Source of the DNA: Pegea sp. RAD2-039
Lineage: Eukaryota > Chordata > Thaliacea > Salpida > Salpidae
DNA length: 64,000 nucleotides
NCBI GenBank assembly: GCA_034620365.1
Contig: JAQGEQ010000258.1
Coordinates: 604,374-668,373, forward strand
Direction of reading: 5' to 3'
Below, piece after piece: positions 46,701 to 61,238 of the stretch. Numbering within the stretch: position 1 is the first letter of the stretch; every line of letters starts with the position of its first letter. The position numbers and the translations under genes are program-made. The notes under the pieces were generated by a model. The model ran no database searches and was not told the DNA's origin. It worked only from the letters and a program-made list of their open reading frames with translations.

Positions 46701-49700
46701 TCTTAGTTTTTATTGAACACTTAAAATTCGAACTTATGGGATTACTAGTATATTGTAAAAAAGAATTACAAATTACAACAGTTTATTTGAATTCTAAAAC
46801 CAAAGGGGACAGCTTACAGTAAGTAAATATCTTTGAATTACAGTAAAATAATTAGTTGCGTTAAATTCATTCTTTTTGAATAAATTTATCCATTTAATGT
46901 TGATAAATCATCAAACTGAAATGTTAGGACCGCTATGCCCTGTTCATACTATACAATAAAAATTATATCAATTTTAGCTTTAACATGTAAGACTGTACTG
47001 ATGTAATACCCCAGACGTTTGTGTGACATATTTATCCAAGAGAGGTTTTTTGTTTCTTTAAGTTACTGAAACTCTTGAATAATTAATGCAAAAAAACATT
47101 GTATTGTCTCATTCAGAGTTATTTTCATAAATCCTGAAACCCTTTGAAAAAAGTATTAGGCTGATATGATTTGTATTTTATACGGTTAACAGATATTAAT
47201 TACTTGAGTTAGTTACAATCAATAAAAAGATAATGTTAATTTTAGTATGTATAACTAATTGTTAGATTAAATATATCTTTTTATATTTTAAGCTGCATCA
47301 TAGAGATACTTTTGAAATAGCTATAAATTTGGCAATCACACCAAATACAGCAATTAGTAGCAAACAGATGAGCTTAAAAATGGTTTTAATTTATTCAATA
47401 AAATAATTTGATTAAATTACTTACTATAAAAAACTTCATAGCTTATTACAACCTATACTAAGAGTTTGGGCTGGAAAACATAAAACACGTTTTGTGATTA
47501 CATGCTTGCCTTCAGGCATTTCTACTGTGTTCTAATTTCAAGAATGGAAGCTATTTATTTTGTTGTAGTGAATATATTTGTATTCAAATACGCTAAACTC
47601 TTTTTGACGTTAAAACTTCAATCATACTACTAACAACTTTGCTAAAATTGATATATCTTTAAGCTTTTAAATCTAGATGCAAAAGAAGCAACTGAACTAG
47701 ATTATGAAAACAATTATTGTTTTTATACAACATTTAGAACGTGCTTCAAAACAAAATAAAATCAAGAATTTTTCAATTGCCACGTTCTAACAAAGAATCA
47801 CAATTATGTTATATCTTTTCGATGTTTTCTTCTAGCATCAATTAAAATTCATACATATATATTCTTTAGAAATATGTTCACAGATATAAACAACCTTTTC
47901 ACAATTCTTTGTTTTTTTCAAATTGGTTTAACTTTATCTCAACTCATTGATAAAGTTCAACAGTTTTGATAACAAAGAAGTTGTTGTTTTAACGCTTCAA
48001 ATGTCTTTTACACAACTCAAAACTTTGCTGATAAGTTTTAAAAATTTATAAAACAAGTTCCTTATTTCAAATAACTGTTGTACAACTGAGCAAAAAATCA
48101 TTTTTATTAAAACTTACTCTGAAATACCTACTTACTGGCTATATGACTATAGCCTTACTTTTTAGCAAATTAAGCATTTACATCACAGCTACTTATGGTA
48201 GCTTCTCTGGGGATCTCCCTAGGTATGAATTTTTTCTATGTCTGCCTTCTAAATAAATTATTAACTAACGATAACATCTTATCTACTAAAAACTTTGTCA
48301 GCATTTTAACTGCTTTTTACTTTGTGCATTTCTTAATTTTTCACTAGTCTTAACAATACTAAAGTTAATCATTTACCAGCAAATATCACTATTACCTTGT
48401 TAAAAGATTTTGCTGAGTTAACTAAAACTTGGTTTTTTACGGCTACATCATGTAACTGATAAAACTATTGACAATAAAGTTTTGACATAAAACAGTTAAA
48501 GCACTAAGCTAGTACAATTATAACCTGAAAGACATTTTCTAGCTTGCTCAGACCACCAGTATGAGCTGTCTCATGTATTCAGACAGCAAGTTTCACCCTT
48601 TGCGTACTTAAAAGAAAAAAGATATTAGACTTATAAAAAGAATATTTGCATGCTTTTTTCTAGGTTTTATCACTTTATTTTTCCAAGAAGCTGTTTCCTG
48701 ATATGCTGTTCTTGTTTGAAATAAAACTTATTTTGTACAAAGTTCAATAATTTCAGCCCCTAACTAAAATTTGCGTCATATGTTACTTGCATTAAAATAA
48801 ATTGTTCTAAAAATTCTTGAAAACATTTTATTGCTTTTACTTGTGTAAATTTGCTTGAACAACTTAAAAAAAAGCAAACCTATCTGCATACAAGCATACA
48901 TATCTATTGAACAATAAAAAAACATTAAGAATAATTATATACTATAGAAGTATGCTTCGCCTACAATTGCCAACAGTTGTGATCAGAATGAACTTGAGCT
49001 GAAAAGGACGTTTCGCTTCAGTGATTTTACTTAGGAGAATAAGCTTTTAGCTAATAGTGCCTATCTGTACAAAACTATAAGATCTTCTAACAATCAGTAA
49101 AAAGTTAGATTGTAATATTGTTGTAACTAGCTATAGTATTGAAAGCTTGTATAGAAACTGTTTATACAAAATTTATTTTCACATTTTATTAGTAAACAAC
49201 AGCAAAAATGTTTACTTATGGAACAGTGTCAATATTTGTATGCTAAAAGCTTACTTTTAGTTTAAAATTGAATTTACAATTTCAGTCAGAGACAATTAGA
49301 CTTCTTAAATGTTTTTTGATGTTTAAACCGGCTTAAAGTATTGCAAACAAGTACAGCAATTGAAAAACAAAATTTGTTGAAAATTTCAAGTTGAGTTTTT
49401 AATCATCTTATATATTATTAATAGTTTTGAATTTTTTTCTTCAAAACTAGGAAGAACAAGTCAGACTCACAGTTACTAAAATATTTTATTTGTTGCTTGC
49501 ACGTTTTTGTAGTACAATTCATGTAATAAATCTTTCAACTTTAAAATCTTTTATGAATGCCTGTTTTGTGTCATTAGATTGTAAACCGATCTTTGTTGAG
49601 ATTTTCCTATTTTATTAAGCTTAAAAGGACATTAGACAAAATACTTTGCTACATTTAACATCAATTTTACTTTCATTAAGCGATAAGGTTTTTATTTAAA

Positions 49701-51240
49701 CTTAGAGAAAAACCTGGGAATAATCAACTTGTTTTTCTCCAAAAAAGAATTCAGAACTGAAGTTAGCGGTAATATAAAATGTAATTGTAAAGTTGTATTA
49801 AATAAATCTAATTATTTAATGTAGAACTATCTAGAGAAATTACTTTTTATAGAAAATATAGCCTGTTGTTTCTTATACAAGGTACATTTTATTGTAAATA
49901 AGCATTAAAATCTTTGAAAGTGAACTAGAGCAATATCATTAAACTTACATAGATAAACTATTAATCATTCTAAAGCAGAAAGTTTTGAGTATTTACCACT
50001 TTGTTACTATAACTGTTACAATATCTTGATTTAACAAACCAGTCTAACAATCTGATATTTGATTAACTGATGCATTTTTAGAAATACATTACTTATACTT
50101 AGTTTAAACAACATTTTTGAATAAATTTGTTTTTTGTTTGCTTTATCTTAGATGTATTTTTATAGCTATCTGCCCTTACTGCCCAATATTAAATTAAATA
50201 TAGTGGTTAGTGCAGGTTAGAAACTTATATATACGTATGTGTGTCTTGGAACTATCACATCTCATATTTCATGTTGGCAAACATTATTTATTCAAATTGG
50301 GCATGAAAAGTTTAACTAAAGGGTCTATTCAAGTTAAAATTTATCTCATTAAAATATTTTATAAGAATCGTGTTTTAAAAACAACATTATTCGGCAAATA
50401 GTTTAATTCTAAACCGAGAAAATATTTCAAGAAGCTTCCAGCGGCAGTAATGAAAACTATTGATAAGATAGATTTATGATTTAAATCAAAACTAGTTCTA
50501 GATTAATTAAAATAGACAAAATTGTAAGCAAAACAGTAGTAATGACAGTTTGAAAGCCACCAGAAATACTTGATAATCTTTTTGAAATGCCTATAAAAAT
50601 AACAAAAGTTTACATAACTCATTTTTAATTATCGTAAAAATAATTGTAAGCTTAAAAAGAAAAGATATAAACTGTGTATCTAGAAGCGTGATAATAGGTT
50701 TAATGTATGTTGTAAGCGAAACAAAATAAAACAAATATTTAAAAAAAGACTAGTTTGATAGATTTAGCAGCTTGATTGCTTCTCAAACATCAAAATTAAA
50801 CTGAGAAAAACTTGTAGCATGGATAAGTTTTAGTATTGGTGGATGAAGTTACTCATGAATCATCTGATTGTAGAAGGGTTCGGCAAAACACCTACATTTA
50901 AAGTAGAGTGGACCTTTTTGAATACCTCACTAAATAAAAATAATGTTACTGGTTTAATCAGTAGTTCTAAACCTTTTTGTTTTATATCTTCTTTATCTAT
51001 TTTAAATCTATGCATTCTTTTCCACTTTCTAGCATAACCGAAATTCGAGTTCCTACTAAAGAATCAGGAAATAAATGTAAGTATAGTAATGAAATCTGTT
51101 ATAAATAATTAAGTTGAAAATATAGAAATGAAAAGATGTAACACCTGGCATTTCAGTAGTCCCCAAAGCATATAGTAGTGAGCAAATACATAGAATGTTA
51201 ATGATATAAAAAAGAGAAAAAGCAGTACAGTTTAGAAATG
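43780..51240. other. Gene-poor region upstream of the semaphorin
   Basis: About 7.5 kb. The first part should contain the semaphorin promoter and any further 5' exon. Open frames such as 44855-45073, 46006-46251 and 50210-50401 have ordinary random composition and no motif. No RNA gene or repeat array seen. Confidence 0.5.
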
Positions 51241-51244
51241 ACAA

Positions 51245-52165
51245 TATTATAATGGTTCAACTTCTGCTTGAACAACACTAGTGATTCAAACATGACAATG
51301 TCTGATGGCAGCTGGTTCCAAGTACTAATTGTGCAGTATGATAAAAACATGCTCTGATTAACGTACCAGATGATATGGACTTATTAAAGTGTAATGTTTG
51401 TCGTCTGAGTTGATATAACTTGAGGGAATGGCTAATGGAAAAGAAAGCATCAAATTGAAGGTCAACTAAATTGTGGATAATTTAAAAAATAAGAATTGTA
51501 TATAATAGCTAATACTTCCAAAGTATCTAAATTGAAGAGACTGAGACGATGTCTATAACTATCATATTTAATATTAGGTTTCCTGCATACCAATCTTGTA
51601 AATTTTGCCTGAACAGATTCGAATTCTTTGATATCACCAACTTGATATGGCATCCATGCACTAACGCTGTATTCAAGAATTGGACGTACGTACAATTTGA
51701 AAAGATTGATAAGGAACTATGGATCTTTAGAATTAAAGATCTTTATAATAAAGTAGTCAGGGTTGATAGACTTTACAAAGATATTGGAAACATAATTGTG
51801 TCATTTAAAGTCAGATGATAGGGTAATGCCAAGGTCTAGGACCGAAGATATTCGTTGAATAATAAATCCATTGATGAAATATTGGTTTAAGGAATTTGCA
51901 GCTGGTTACGGGAAAAAGTTATGAATTCAGGCTTTGTGGGCTGGATTCTGAGCTGCCAGCTCATAGACCAGTTTTCTGTAGTGTGTAGAGAAGTTTGAAG
52001 TTTTGAAAGATTGCAAGATAATAGCTCGATTTCATCTGCATACACAAACACACTGACATCATCTACAGCTACTAGTCTTCTGATGAGGTCTTCAATGAAA
52101 ACTAAAAAGAGAAAGGGGACCCAGAACGAAACTCTGAGGAACACCACTGGTGACTTGACTAGGAG
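51245..52165 (-). mobile_element. CR1/jockey-type LINE, 3' part of reverse transcriptase, disrupted
   Basis: The minus strand encodes the C-terminal half of a non-LTR reverse transcriptase in at least three frames. Reading down: TSGVPQ...VLGP...FLVFIEDL, then FVYADEIELL (the catalytic YADD box, here YADE), ENWSMSWQLRIQPTKPEFI, LGITLSSDFK, YVRPILEYSVSAWMPY, and near 51300 a WNQLPSDIV-like motif typical of CR1/jockey C-termini. Stops and frame changes show it is dead. The 5' end is lost, as is usual for LINE insertions. Confidence 0.85.
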
Positions 52166-53350
52166 TAGATAAAGAATAAATTTTAGACTAATTTTAGGAA
52201 TATAAAATTATATTCTGTTTGAGGCAAAAATTCATTTTAAGATTTTGTCTCCTACAGACTTACTAAATTTGGATGAACTGATGCAAAAATAAATCATCCT
52301 TGCTTTACGTTAGACACAAAATAAATTAAGCAATGATTTTTTCAATTTTATGATATACCTATCAAAGAAATACTTACCATTCTATAATGAAAAAAGTAAC
52401 TTTTATTCAACCCAAAATTAATTACTATTCTTAAGTTTACAAACCTTTTACACTATGGTTTGCTCTGAATAATCGGTTTTATGATTAAATACATGTTTGG
52501 AACAAACTGTCATTTTATAAGTAGTTAGAATCTAGTTTCAAGTTTGTGATTTAATTTATACTTGAATGATATTTTGGTTTTTAATTTGCTGATAGTAAAA
52601 AATAACTAAGTTTTAAGATCGAATCTAAGGCGTTGTAACGATTTTACAAGTTTATATTTTAAACTCTTTATAGGATAATTATATTGCATCATCTTAACTT
52701 AATGTTTGCTCAGAATAAAATAATAAAACAACTTTTAGATTAATGTTTTATATTTAAATTATTCAACAATATGGAAAGAATAGTGCTAGTATTTTTTGTA
52801 ATAAGCTGCTTTGAAATTAAACTTTTTAAAATATTTGAAATTATTTCATAATCAATGAAAATCAATTAATGAATAGTTTGAATGTTAGTATTCAACTTCC
52901 GTTACACGTTATCTTTTTAACTTAATAAAAATCGAATCTTAATGAAAGTCATTTAAATCCGAAACAACTTTATGATTCAAAAATTTGTTCCATTAAAAAA
53001 TCTTTCCAACTGAAAGGGTATTAAAACTCCGCTCTTCATTAAACGGCTGTTGAATGAAAAGCATCTCTTATACAAAAAGTATAAAGTAGAAAATTCCTTT
53101 AGAGCAAAGTATAAGGTTAAGTGTAAGGAATATAAAACTAAAGCATGAGAAAATAAAGTTTGTAACAACGGTCCATTACGTAAATTCTATAAATTTGTTA
53201 AAAAACTTTGATTTTATTTCACAAGGGAAGGAATAAATTTAACAAATTTACAAATTAAAAAAAAGTCATCTTGATAAAACTGAAACCTAAGATTTTAAAG
53301 GGTCTTCACCGAAGTAAAACAACTCTAAAAATATAATTCTTAAAACGAAG
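52166..53350. other. Spacer between two LINE remnants
   Basis: AT-rich sequence with no recognisable coding or repeat content. Confidence 0.4.
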
Positions 53351-53359
53351 AAATCAAAT

Positions 53360-54905
53360 TTTATGAATGATTTTGTTATCACTTATTTTGACATTTTCAC
53401 TGCCGTCCAAAATATCAAAAATAAACGAGCTCTTACACCTAAAAAACTTCCATCTTATTTTGTTAAGAGCTCTATATTTTCTACAATACGGCCTGTACTA
53501 CATGCCTTTATTTTATCATTATTCTTCCGTTTTTACATTTTCTTGGTATATAAAAAAAATAAATAAAAATCAGCCAATTAATTGTGAAGAATTGTTTTGA
53601 GAGTTTTTCTATCTCCACCAGCAGCTATGTTTCTTAGCAAATAATTTAGCTACTAATATTGTCTAAGCACACTCTAACAAAGATTCAGTTTCACATCTCA
53701 TTTTAGTAAGAACCCAAAAAACAATTTAATATTAACCCTACACTTATCTCATGGATCATTAATTTTTTTAAAGATATACAATACTAAATGATCATCAATA
53801 ACTCTGTTTCAAGTTTTCTTTGGGTCTCCAGCGGTGCACCCGTGGCAGAATTATTGGCCACCTTCTCTTCATTCACCTTATCAATATTGCAGACTGTTTT
53901 TCAATTCTAAAGAACTCTGGAAATTTAATGGTTTTGCCAAAGATGCTAAAACTTTTAGTATTAAATCAGTTGCTCTTCAATCTTCTTTGGAGTCTACTAA
54001 ATTATGGCTTTAGCCAAGGTAACTCAAGCTTGTTACCGACCAATGTTTTCACATGTCAATAAATAAACTTTTAAACTTTAAACCAACATTATCTGATTTT
54101 TATGCGAACAATAATAACAATTTTCAATCTAAACTCATCTTCATCTCTCAAGATTTAAAATGATTTCATCACGTAAATTGTTTGTTCAGAATTGTTTCAT
54201 CTACTTTATAATTCTCAAACCTTTTAAAACCAGAAATCTTTAGGCCCTCTTAAAACTTTTCACCGCATAATTCTGTCCAAAGTTAGAGTCTTTTGTATGG
54301 AGTCCTCACCTTAAAAACGATATTATAAGGCTTGAATCCAATGAAAGATTATTTAATAGAAAAGCTTTACTTGGATGGACATACTCTTTTAACGATGCAA
54401 GGACCGTCTCTATAAGCTTAATTTTAAATCTCTGCATTATCCCCTCCCTGACCTTGTACTACTAATTAAAAACATTAATGGTTTCTTTGATATTAAATTC
54501 AAAAATTTCCTTAAAGATTGCAATTTTCTATACATCTTCAAAAGTTTATGAATCAAAATTAATCCAATCAACTTGAATTTTTTTTCGACGTTATCACTAC
54601 ATCTAAATCTATTATCTTTTTTAGAATTAAAGATATTACTAGAGTAATTTAACTAACAAATGAGTTATAATGCTGCCAGTGTCTTCATTTTTCTCACATA
54701 TTTTATTATTTTTTACCTAGAACTTGTATTTAACTACGCCTCTGCAGCATTCTTGTTCTATTTTTTACACTTGATATATTAAAATGTGATACTTAAGACT
54801 TTTCATTGTCTTTTCATTGTTCATACTTTGTCGTGTTCGCTATTCGAGGTGCACAATGTGTAACTTGCAGCTATATGTTGAATAAAATAAATCAATAAAT
54901 TTATT
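53360..54905 (+). mobile_element. Strongly decayed non-LTR retrotransposon
   Basis: The plus strand holds pieces of a different, older reverse transcriptase: AVQNIKNKRALTPKKLPSYF (the family's SPGPDGIP-like finger region) near 53403; SWIINFFKDIQ and INNSVSSFLWVSSGAPV near 53750-53850; and PKLESFVWSPHLKNDIIRLE near 54285, followed by the LGW-type tail. There are many stops and frameshifts. The element ends near ATAAATCAATAAAT at about 54880-54905, consistent with a short simple-repeat 3' tail. Orientation is opposite to the LINE at 51.2-52.2 kb. Confidence 0.72.
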
Positions 54906-57900
54906 AATAAATCAAATAGTTTTATTTAATATTCAATTCTTCAGTTGAGATTTTGCTTAAGTTGATTTATTTTTAAATCAAAGTGTTTAAAGTGTATCAA
55001 AATATGTAATACATTTTACAATATCTGAATGCATAATAAAAACAAGAATGTAAGTTGAAAAATGAGATTTTAGAAATAGTCTGCTGAAATACTTACCAGA
55101 AACAAGATACAAATCTTCTTGTCAAAATTCATTGAATTATCGACAAAATTAAAAAACTATTGAAAATTATATATGGAATTTTTAGAATTTTAAAGACTTT
55201 AAAATGTTAAACAAATTTTTAGGAGCAAATAATAGTTTACTTTTACAATATCCTTTTTTACATTTGAATGTGAAATTAAAAAAAAATAGTATTACGGATG
55301 TATCCTTGAAGCTTATCAAAATAATACTTGAACAATTATAGAGAAAAGATAATAATCTAACTCTACATTATTTCTATCATAAAAAGAAATCATTCTAAGA
55401 CCAGATTATAAAATAAACATAATTGATTAATTATTAAGTAATTACTTATTGGTCAAATAATCATTATGTGTTGATTTTTAATATAACATACTTTTTCAAC
55501 ATTAGCTTTTTATAACTCAAAATCTACTATAATTCAAGTTTGTTGTGTTAGTTAAAAGAGTGAAAGAATGAGAAGTTTACTGATGAAGTACGATAATAGT
55601 AAGATAATATCTCCATACAATAAAATCCCCGTTACGAATTAATACTGCTGATATTCAATTGCTTATAAATATCAGTTTGAATATTAATGATGTACAGGAA
55701 AGTAAGTATGTGTTATTCTTACCCAATAACTTCTAATAGAAACTCTTACTATTGAATTAATGTCTGCATCATGGTGAAATGATTACATGCTTTCTATGCA
55801 AATTTATTCAGATAAATTATTGGCCATCAAAAATAGTTGTAAATTGTTTTAAAATATTGGAATATAATAACTGTTCTAATAGTACACTAGCCCACATCTT
55901 CTTTATCTTCTTTATCTAAGCTTGAAACTTTGAAAAGTTTCAAACATACTTCGGACAAGTAAAACACTGAAGTGGTGTATTAAGTAAAATTAATCAGGCT
56001 TGCTGATAAATTATGTTCCACAAAGTATACTATCACTACTGTTTGTTATCAAGCAATAGTTTAAAAAAGTAATTAGTTGATTGGTGAAAATAAATTTAAA
56101 CTAAAATTGTTTGGATAGAATCTCAATTAAAACCTAATAGAACTCTCACAAATGCTTTTACAATCCGTCTTATTTTATAAGACCATATGTAAGTAGCGAA
56201 CCAAAAGGTAAATTTTGGTCCAAATATTTAAAAAAAATTATCATATCAAAATGATTTAGATAAAAAAGTTAAGTTTTGATTTACTTCCTAGATCATTATA
56301 GTATTTTGTGTCATTTTATGTATTCTTCGTCATATAAGTAATTGTATAAGCTAGAAATTACTTTGTTTCCAGATTCTCTAAATCTTTAATATTTACATTT
56401 GAATTTTATTTGATATTCTAAGTAACCCACATTATATGTGGCGCCTGCTCTGATAAAAGTCAATAACATTAATGTTCAATCATCAAACCCAAGTTTTGTA
56501 TTTTTCCTAAAGTCTATTTAGTTAAAAATGTTCAATACATCACAATGAAGTTTCGAACCTTAGTGACAAGAACTCTTTCTAGTCTCCAAATACATTAGAT
56601 TATCTTTGCTAGACAAGCACAATGTGGTTATGCAGGTATATTTATTTCTTTGTTAGTTTGTAAGTTTGCAGAGAAGTACAAGATTTACACTGACTTTGGA
56701 AAATTTCAGTTGAAAAAACAGTTTTATTTTTGATTATATCTTTTTACATTAAAAGTAACTTGAAAATTATATTTAGTTAAACGGTTTTTCAAAGTCTTAT
56801 TAATGTTTGATACTATCTTCAACAGTTTGTAAAATACTTAAGTTTTTTTTTAACTAGTTATTGTAACAAGCTGAATTTTAAAGAAAATTGTATCATTATA
56901 GGTTTGTTTTAACTTAGTTATAGTCTGTAAGTCTAATATGAGCAGAGTTATTATGGCTACACTAATACATTGTTGAATATTCTAATTTTTAACCAAATAC
57001 TTTTATGAAAATCAGTTTTAGATGAGCTATTTGCTGGTTTTGAAACAGCTGTAAGTTTTTGGTGTTTTATCGTTGAGACTTATGCTTTTTTATTGTGGGT
57101 AATTATACCAACTGAGTTATTAGTACGTGAATAAGAATAAAATAAATGCTGGAACATATTTAAGTAGGTTATGTTTTTGGATAGTTAGTGCCTTACTAAA
57201 ACTGCTAGTTTTTTTAAAATTTATTTTTAAGCAAAGGGTTATTCAGTAATATTGACGCACTTTAATTTATTTCAGTGACCAACGTAAGTAGAACTCACCT
57301 GTAGAATATCTTAAAAATTAATCTATAGAAAAATAGATTATTTGATTAATCTTAATACTTAAGCTAAATATTCATCCCAAATGATAGAGTTTTAAGTGTA
57401 TCATAACATCAAGTTAAAGTAAACACTAAAATATTTTTAAAAACTAAAAAGAATAGGTTGAAAATAGTAAGTCTGAATTCCAGGTATATCAAAGGATAAT
57501 TTTCTCAACACTTTGAAGAACTACTTTTATGTATGCTTGAAAAGTATTAAATAAAAAGACCGTTAAAGTCAGATACGACTTACATTCACTGAAAAATCAC
57601 AGAAAAATGTTATCTTAGCTCACAAAAGCAGCCTTACATTTAAAAAGTATAGAATTAAGATTATTTTCTCAAAAGAATCCTGTATATTGGAGAAAATATG
57701 GTTAAGATATAGCACTTTTTCACCGCTGGAAGTTTTACTCAGCAAATAAAAGTAAAATAAGTTTGAAGACTAAATCAATTCCTCAATTTATCTCGCTTCA
57801 AGCTAAATGAACAAACGATAACAAGTCAAAGTTTAAGTTGAAGATTCTATTTTTCAAATCAAATTGTATATAACTAAGTCAATTTCTATTTTCAAACTTT

Positions 57901-60217
57901 AAGATCATTGTAGTTTTTGTGTTGCAATGTTATAAACTTAAATCTAAAAAATTTCTGTTTTTTACATTTTATTATTTTAAATATTGTTTCATATTTACTT
58001 TAACGTAAATCAAAGCATTGTGAGATAGATTTATTCAGATTATAGATGCTAGATATGTGGATTATTTATGACAGTTCAGAGTTACCGCTTTTTTTTGTTT
58101 GAGAATTGAAAGAAATTCAAAAAATAAATCGTTTTTAGTTGTATATTTTAAATCTGTAGATATTCAAATAATAGCAAGCCGTTACTTGAAACTCTTTGAT
58201 TTTTTCCTACTTGTTTGAATGTTATTTACTGTTTAGTTTATTTTGATAACATGACAGCATATTTACAAAGAAGTTTTTAAAAATTTGTATAGCTTCAAGT
58301 TATTACTGCAAAAAAGTTATTACTTAATCTATACTAACAGAAATTTTTTTTTGAAAAATCATTTATAAGGTACAGATAAAAATTTTGCCAGCAAAAATTT
58401 CATCATGTTTAAGAAAACAAGTTGAACAAACTGCAAAGAAAAATCAGGACAAAAACAGTTTACTGATGTATTTGTTCCATTCACCTTTAAAACTTATAAG
58501 TTATGATCGATTGATTAGTTAGAAAGATACTTTCAAGACTTGATTTACTTGAACTAGCATTTGTAGTCTCCGGTATCATCCTTGTGTGAAGCAATTTGTG
58601 AGGCTCTTTTTCACTTTGATCAGCACATACTACTCTTTTATTGTTTCAACCATCTAATAAAAAATCGCTTTGTTCCTGTTTCTATGAACGGAATGACAAG
58701 CCCTACGATTTTATGAAAGTTTTTTGTTAAGTTTATTTTTAAAGTATTTCTTACAAAATAGCAAACAACTTGCAGCTGACACTTTTACTTTATTCTGATG
58801 GTGAGCTTTATAGAGGTTTATTTAGTTTATGGCCAAACCTTTGTGAACAAAATCAATACCTGAAAAATCTCCTAAAATTGAATCTTTTAAATGAGCGTTT
58901 TGTAACAAGAAATTATTCAAAACTTGATCAAGTAAAAAATAGGTTTATATTTGTTTATTTATATTCTCTTATTAGTTTCAATTAACTGAAAGATTTTTAT
59001 TTAATTGACAAATAATTTAAAACTAAACCTAATGAGTTTTATATCATTATAAAAAGTAATACCCTTGGATTTCTTATAAGGGTGTTGTTTTAAACTAAGT
59101 TATATTATCGTAATAGCTGACAATAATTTGATAAATTTCAGTTAATCGTGATAGTTAAGTTCATACTTTATTTTTTATGCTAATTTTTGCCACCTTTTCT
59201 ATTAGAATATAACCGCTTAAGACATAATGATGTAGTTTTTAAAATAAAAATAATACAAAAGCAATACACAATCGATTATATGTCTGTTATAAACATAAAT
59301 CAGTATTATTTCTGAAAACTATTGCAACTAAACACTCACTCTAATTCAATTCTATTCTACTCCAGCATCTATGCACATAATAAACAATAAATAAAAAAAA
59401 TTAACAACCTCTGTTTGCTCTTAAGTTAGACAAAACCCAAATTAAACATAATAAATTTTGTGAACACGATAGATTTTATTTGTTAACATAATTTATTACG
59501 TATGAAAAATCTTAGAACATTTTTATACGAATGAGTCATAATTGAGGATTGATTTTAATAGAGTTTGAAAAAGCCGATAAAGTTATTACTGGAGAAACAT
59601 ATTCTTATATAGTTATCACGATTTTTAAAATTTCACTAAAAACTCTTTCTGTAAAAATTTAAATACTAACCTACCAAGAGCGAAATCTTTTTAGAAAAAT
59701 TATTTTTTCATCATTTGGAATTCAATTATTTGGAAGAGACAACTGTTTGTTCAATTAAATAAACATTATTACATTAAATAATTAAGTTTTCATTTTCTGT
59801 AGCGAAATATTTGTTAGCACTTCATAGTCAGGTGTAGTTTTGTCATAAATTAAGATAATAATTGTCAAATACTTATAAAGTCAAATTAATTGAACGAACT
59901 GGCTTGGTATTTTACATAACATTTTTAAGAGAAATATGTGAGACAAGTTGACAAATAGTGAAAGAAAAATTAGAGAATGTACAATAAGAGTAAAACTACT
60001 TTTGCTGATAGAAATGGTTTGACAAATCATGAATTTTGTAATATATGATGAATCGATAAATGAGTAAATATTTTTGAAGTTTTCGATAAAAAGAATTTTT
60101 CTGTTTGATAAATAAATTCTATAAAACAGTTTTAGGCAAGTTAGATTTTTTAATAAGAACTGAGTTTATTTGATAAATAAAAGTACAAAAGGAAATTTTA
60201 TTACAACAAGATCTAAT
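54906..60217. other. Gene-poor intergenic region
   Basis: About 5.3 kb with no supported gene, RNA or repeat on either strand. A 71-codon frame at 58770-58985 lacks any recognisable feature. Confidence 0.45.
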
Positions 60218-61062
60218 ACTTAATTAAAAACATAGTTTATCGATGAAAATATACAAGGGTATAAAGAAATTTGAATTCATGTTACTAGCAAAAAAATTCA
60301 AATCTTTCATCAAAGGTTTATAGGAGAATATCAGATATAAATTTCTATCAAGACTTTGTAAGACATTTAAACTAATTTAATAGTAATGTAATCAAAGATT
60401 AAATTGTTTTGATATTCATGATTATAAAGAGCTTGTTTTAAGATTATATTCATTTGTTTCAAGAATAGTTTCAAATTTTTGAAATAGAATCTTCTCATGC
60501 ATAACTCAGTGTTTAAATAAACTTTTGTTATTTATGAAAGAAAGTTAGTACCTGCTGACGTACAAGTGAAAATCATACAAATTAATTTTTTCTACAAAAA
60601 TATGATTTTTTTTACTTATGTTTATTTAGTTAAAAAGTCATAAGATATTCTAATAAAGTAGTTATGTTTTTTTAATTTGAGTATAAACAATTTATTTTAA
60701 ATAAAAGAAGAATTATTAAGTTAGCTTTACTAAGAAAAATAAATCAAAACAAAGACTGAAATATTTTTCAGTAAGAACATTTCGAAAGTTGTCAGTTTTA
60801 TTGAGTAAAAGAAAATGAAGTTTGAAGATGAAATAAAGCAAATACAGTAGAAGATAATAATTAATCCCCTAAAAGTAACTAATCAATCAAAAAGGAGACC
60901 TCTGATAAAACTTGAAAACAGTTGTATGCAAACAAATTGTAATTCATTTTATGAACAAAATACAATTAGATAATTAAAAATCTCACCTAAACAATTTTTA
61001 TCAAAATTAAAACTATCAAAACATTTCTTTAAAAGTCTAGCAAATGGTTTCCTTTATATTAA
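60218..61062 (+). repeat. Direct duplication, copy 1
   Basis: About 0.84 kb beginning near ATCGATGAAAATATACAAGG (60239) is repeated 1022 bp downstream with very few substitutions and single-base indels. Similarity fades near 61060. No long ORF lies within it. Confidence 0.95.
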
Positions 61063-61238
61063 GATAAGTCTTTGTACTGTTATAATCGAGTGTATCTACT
61101 CCTATTAATCTACAACAAATAATATTGCTAAAGAAACATCTTTTCATGCATAACAAAATCAATCAAGTTAAGAGTATACAGCATAAATTACTTTAAATTA
61201 TAGTTAGAGTTAAAGTGAAGAAGAAAGTTAATCACAAA

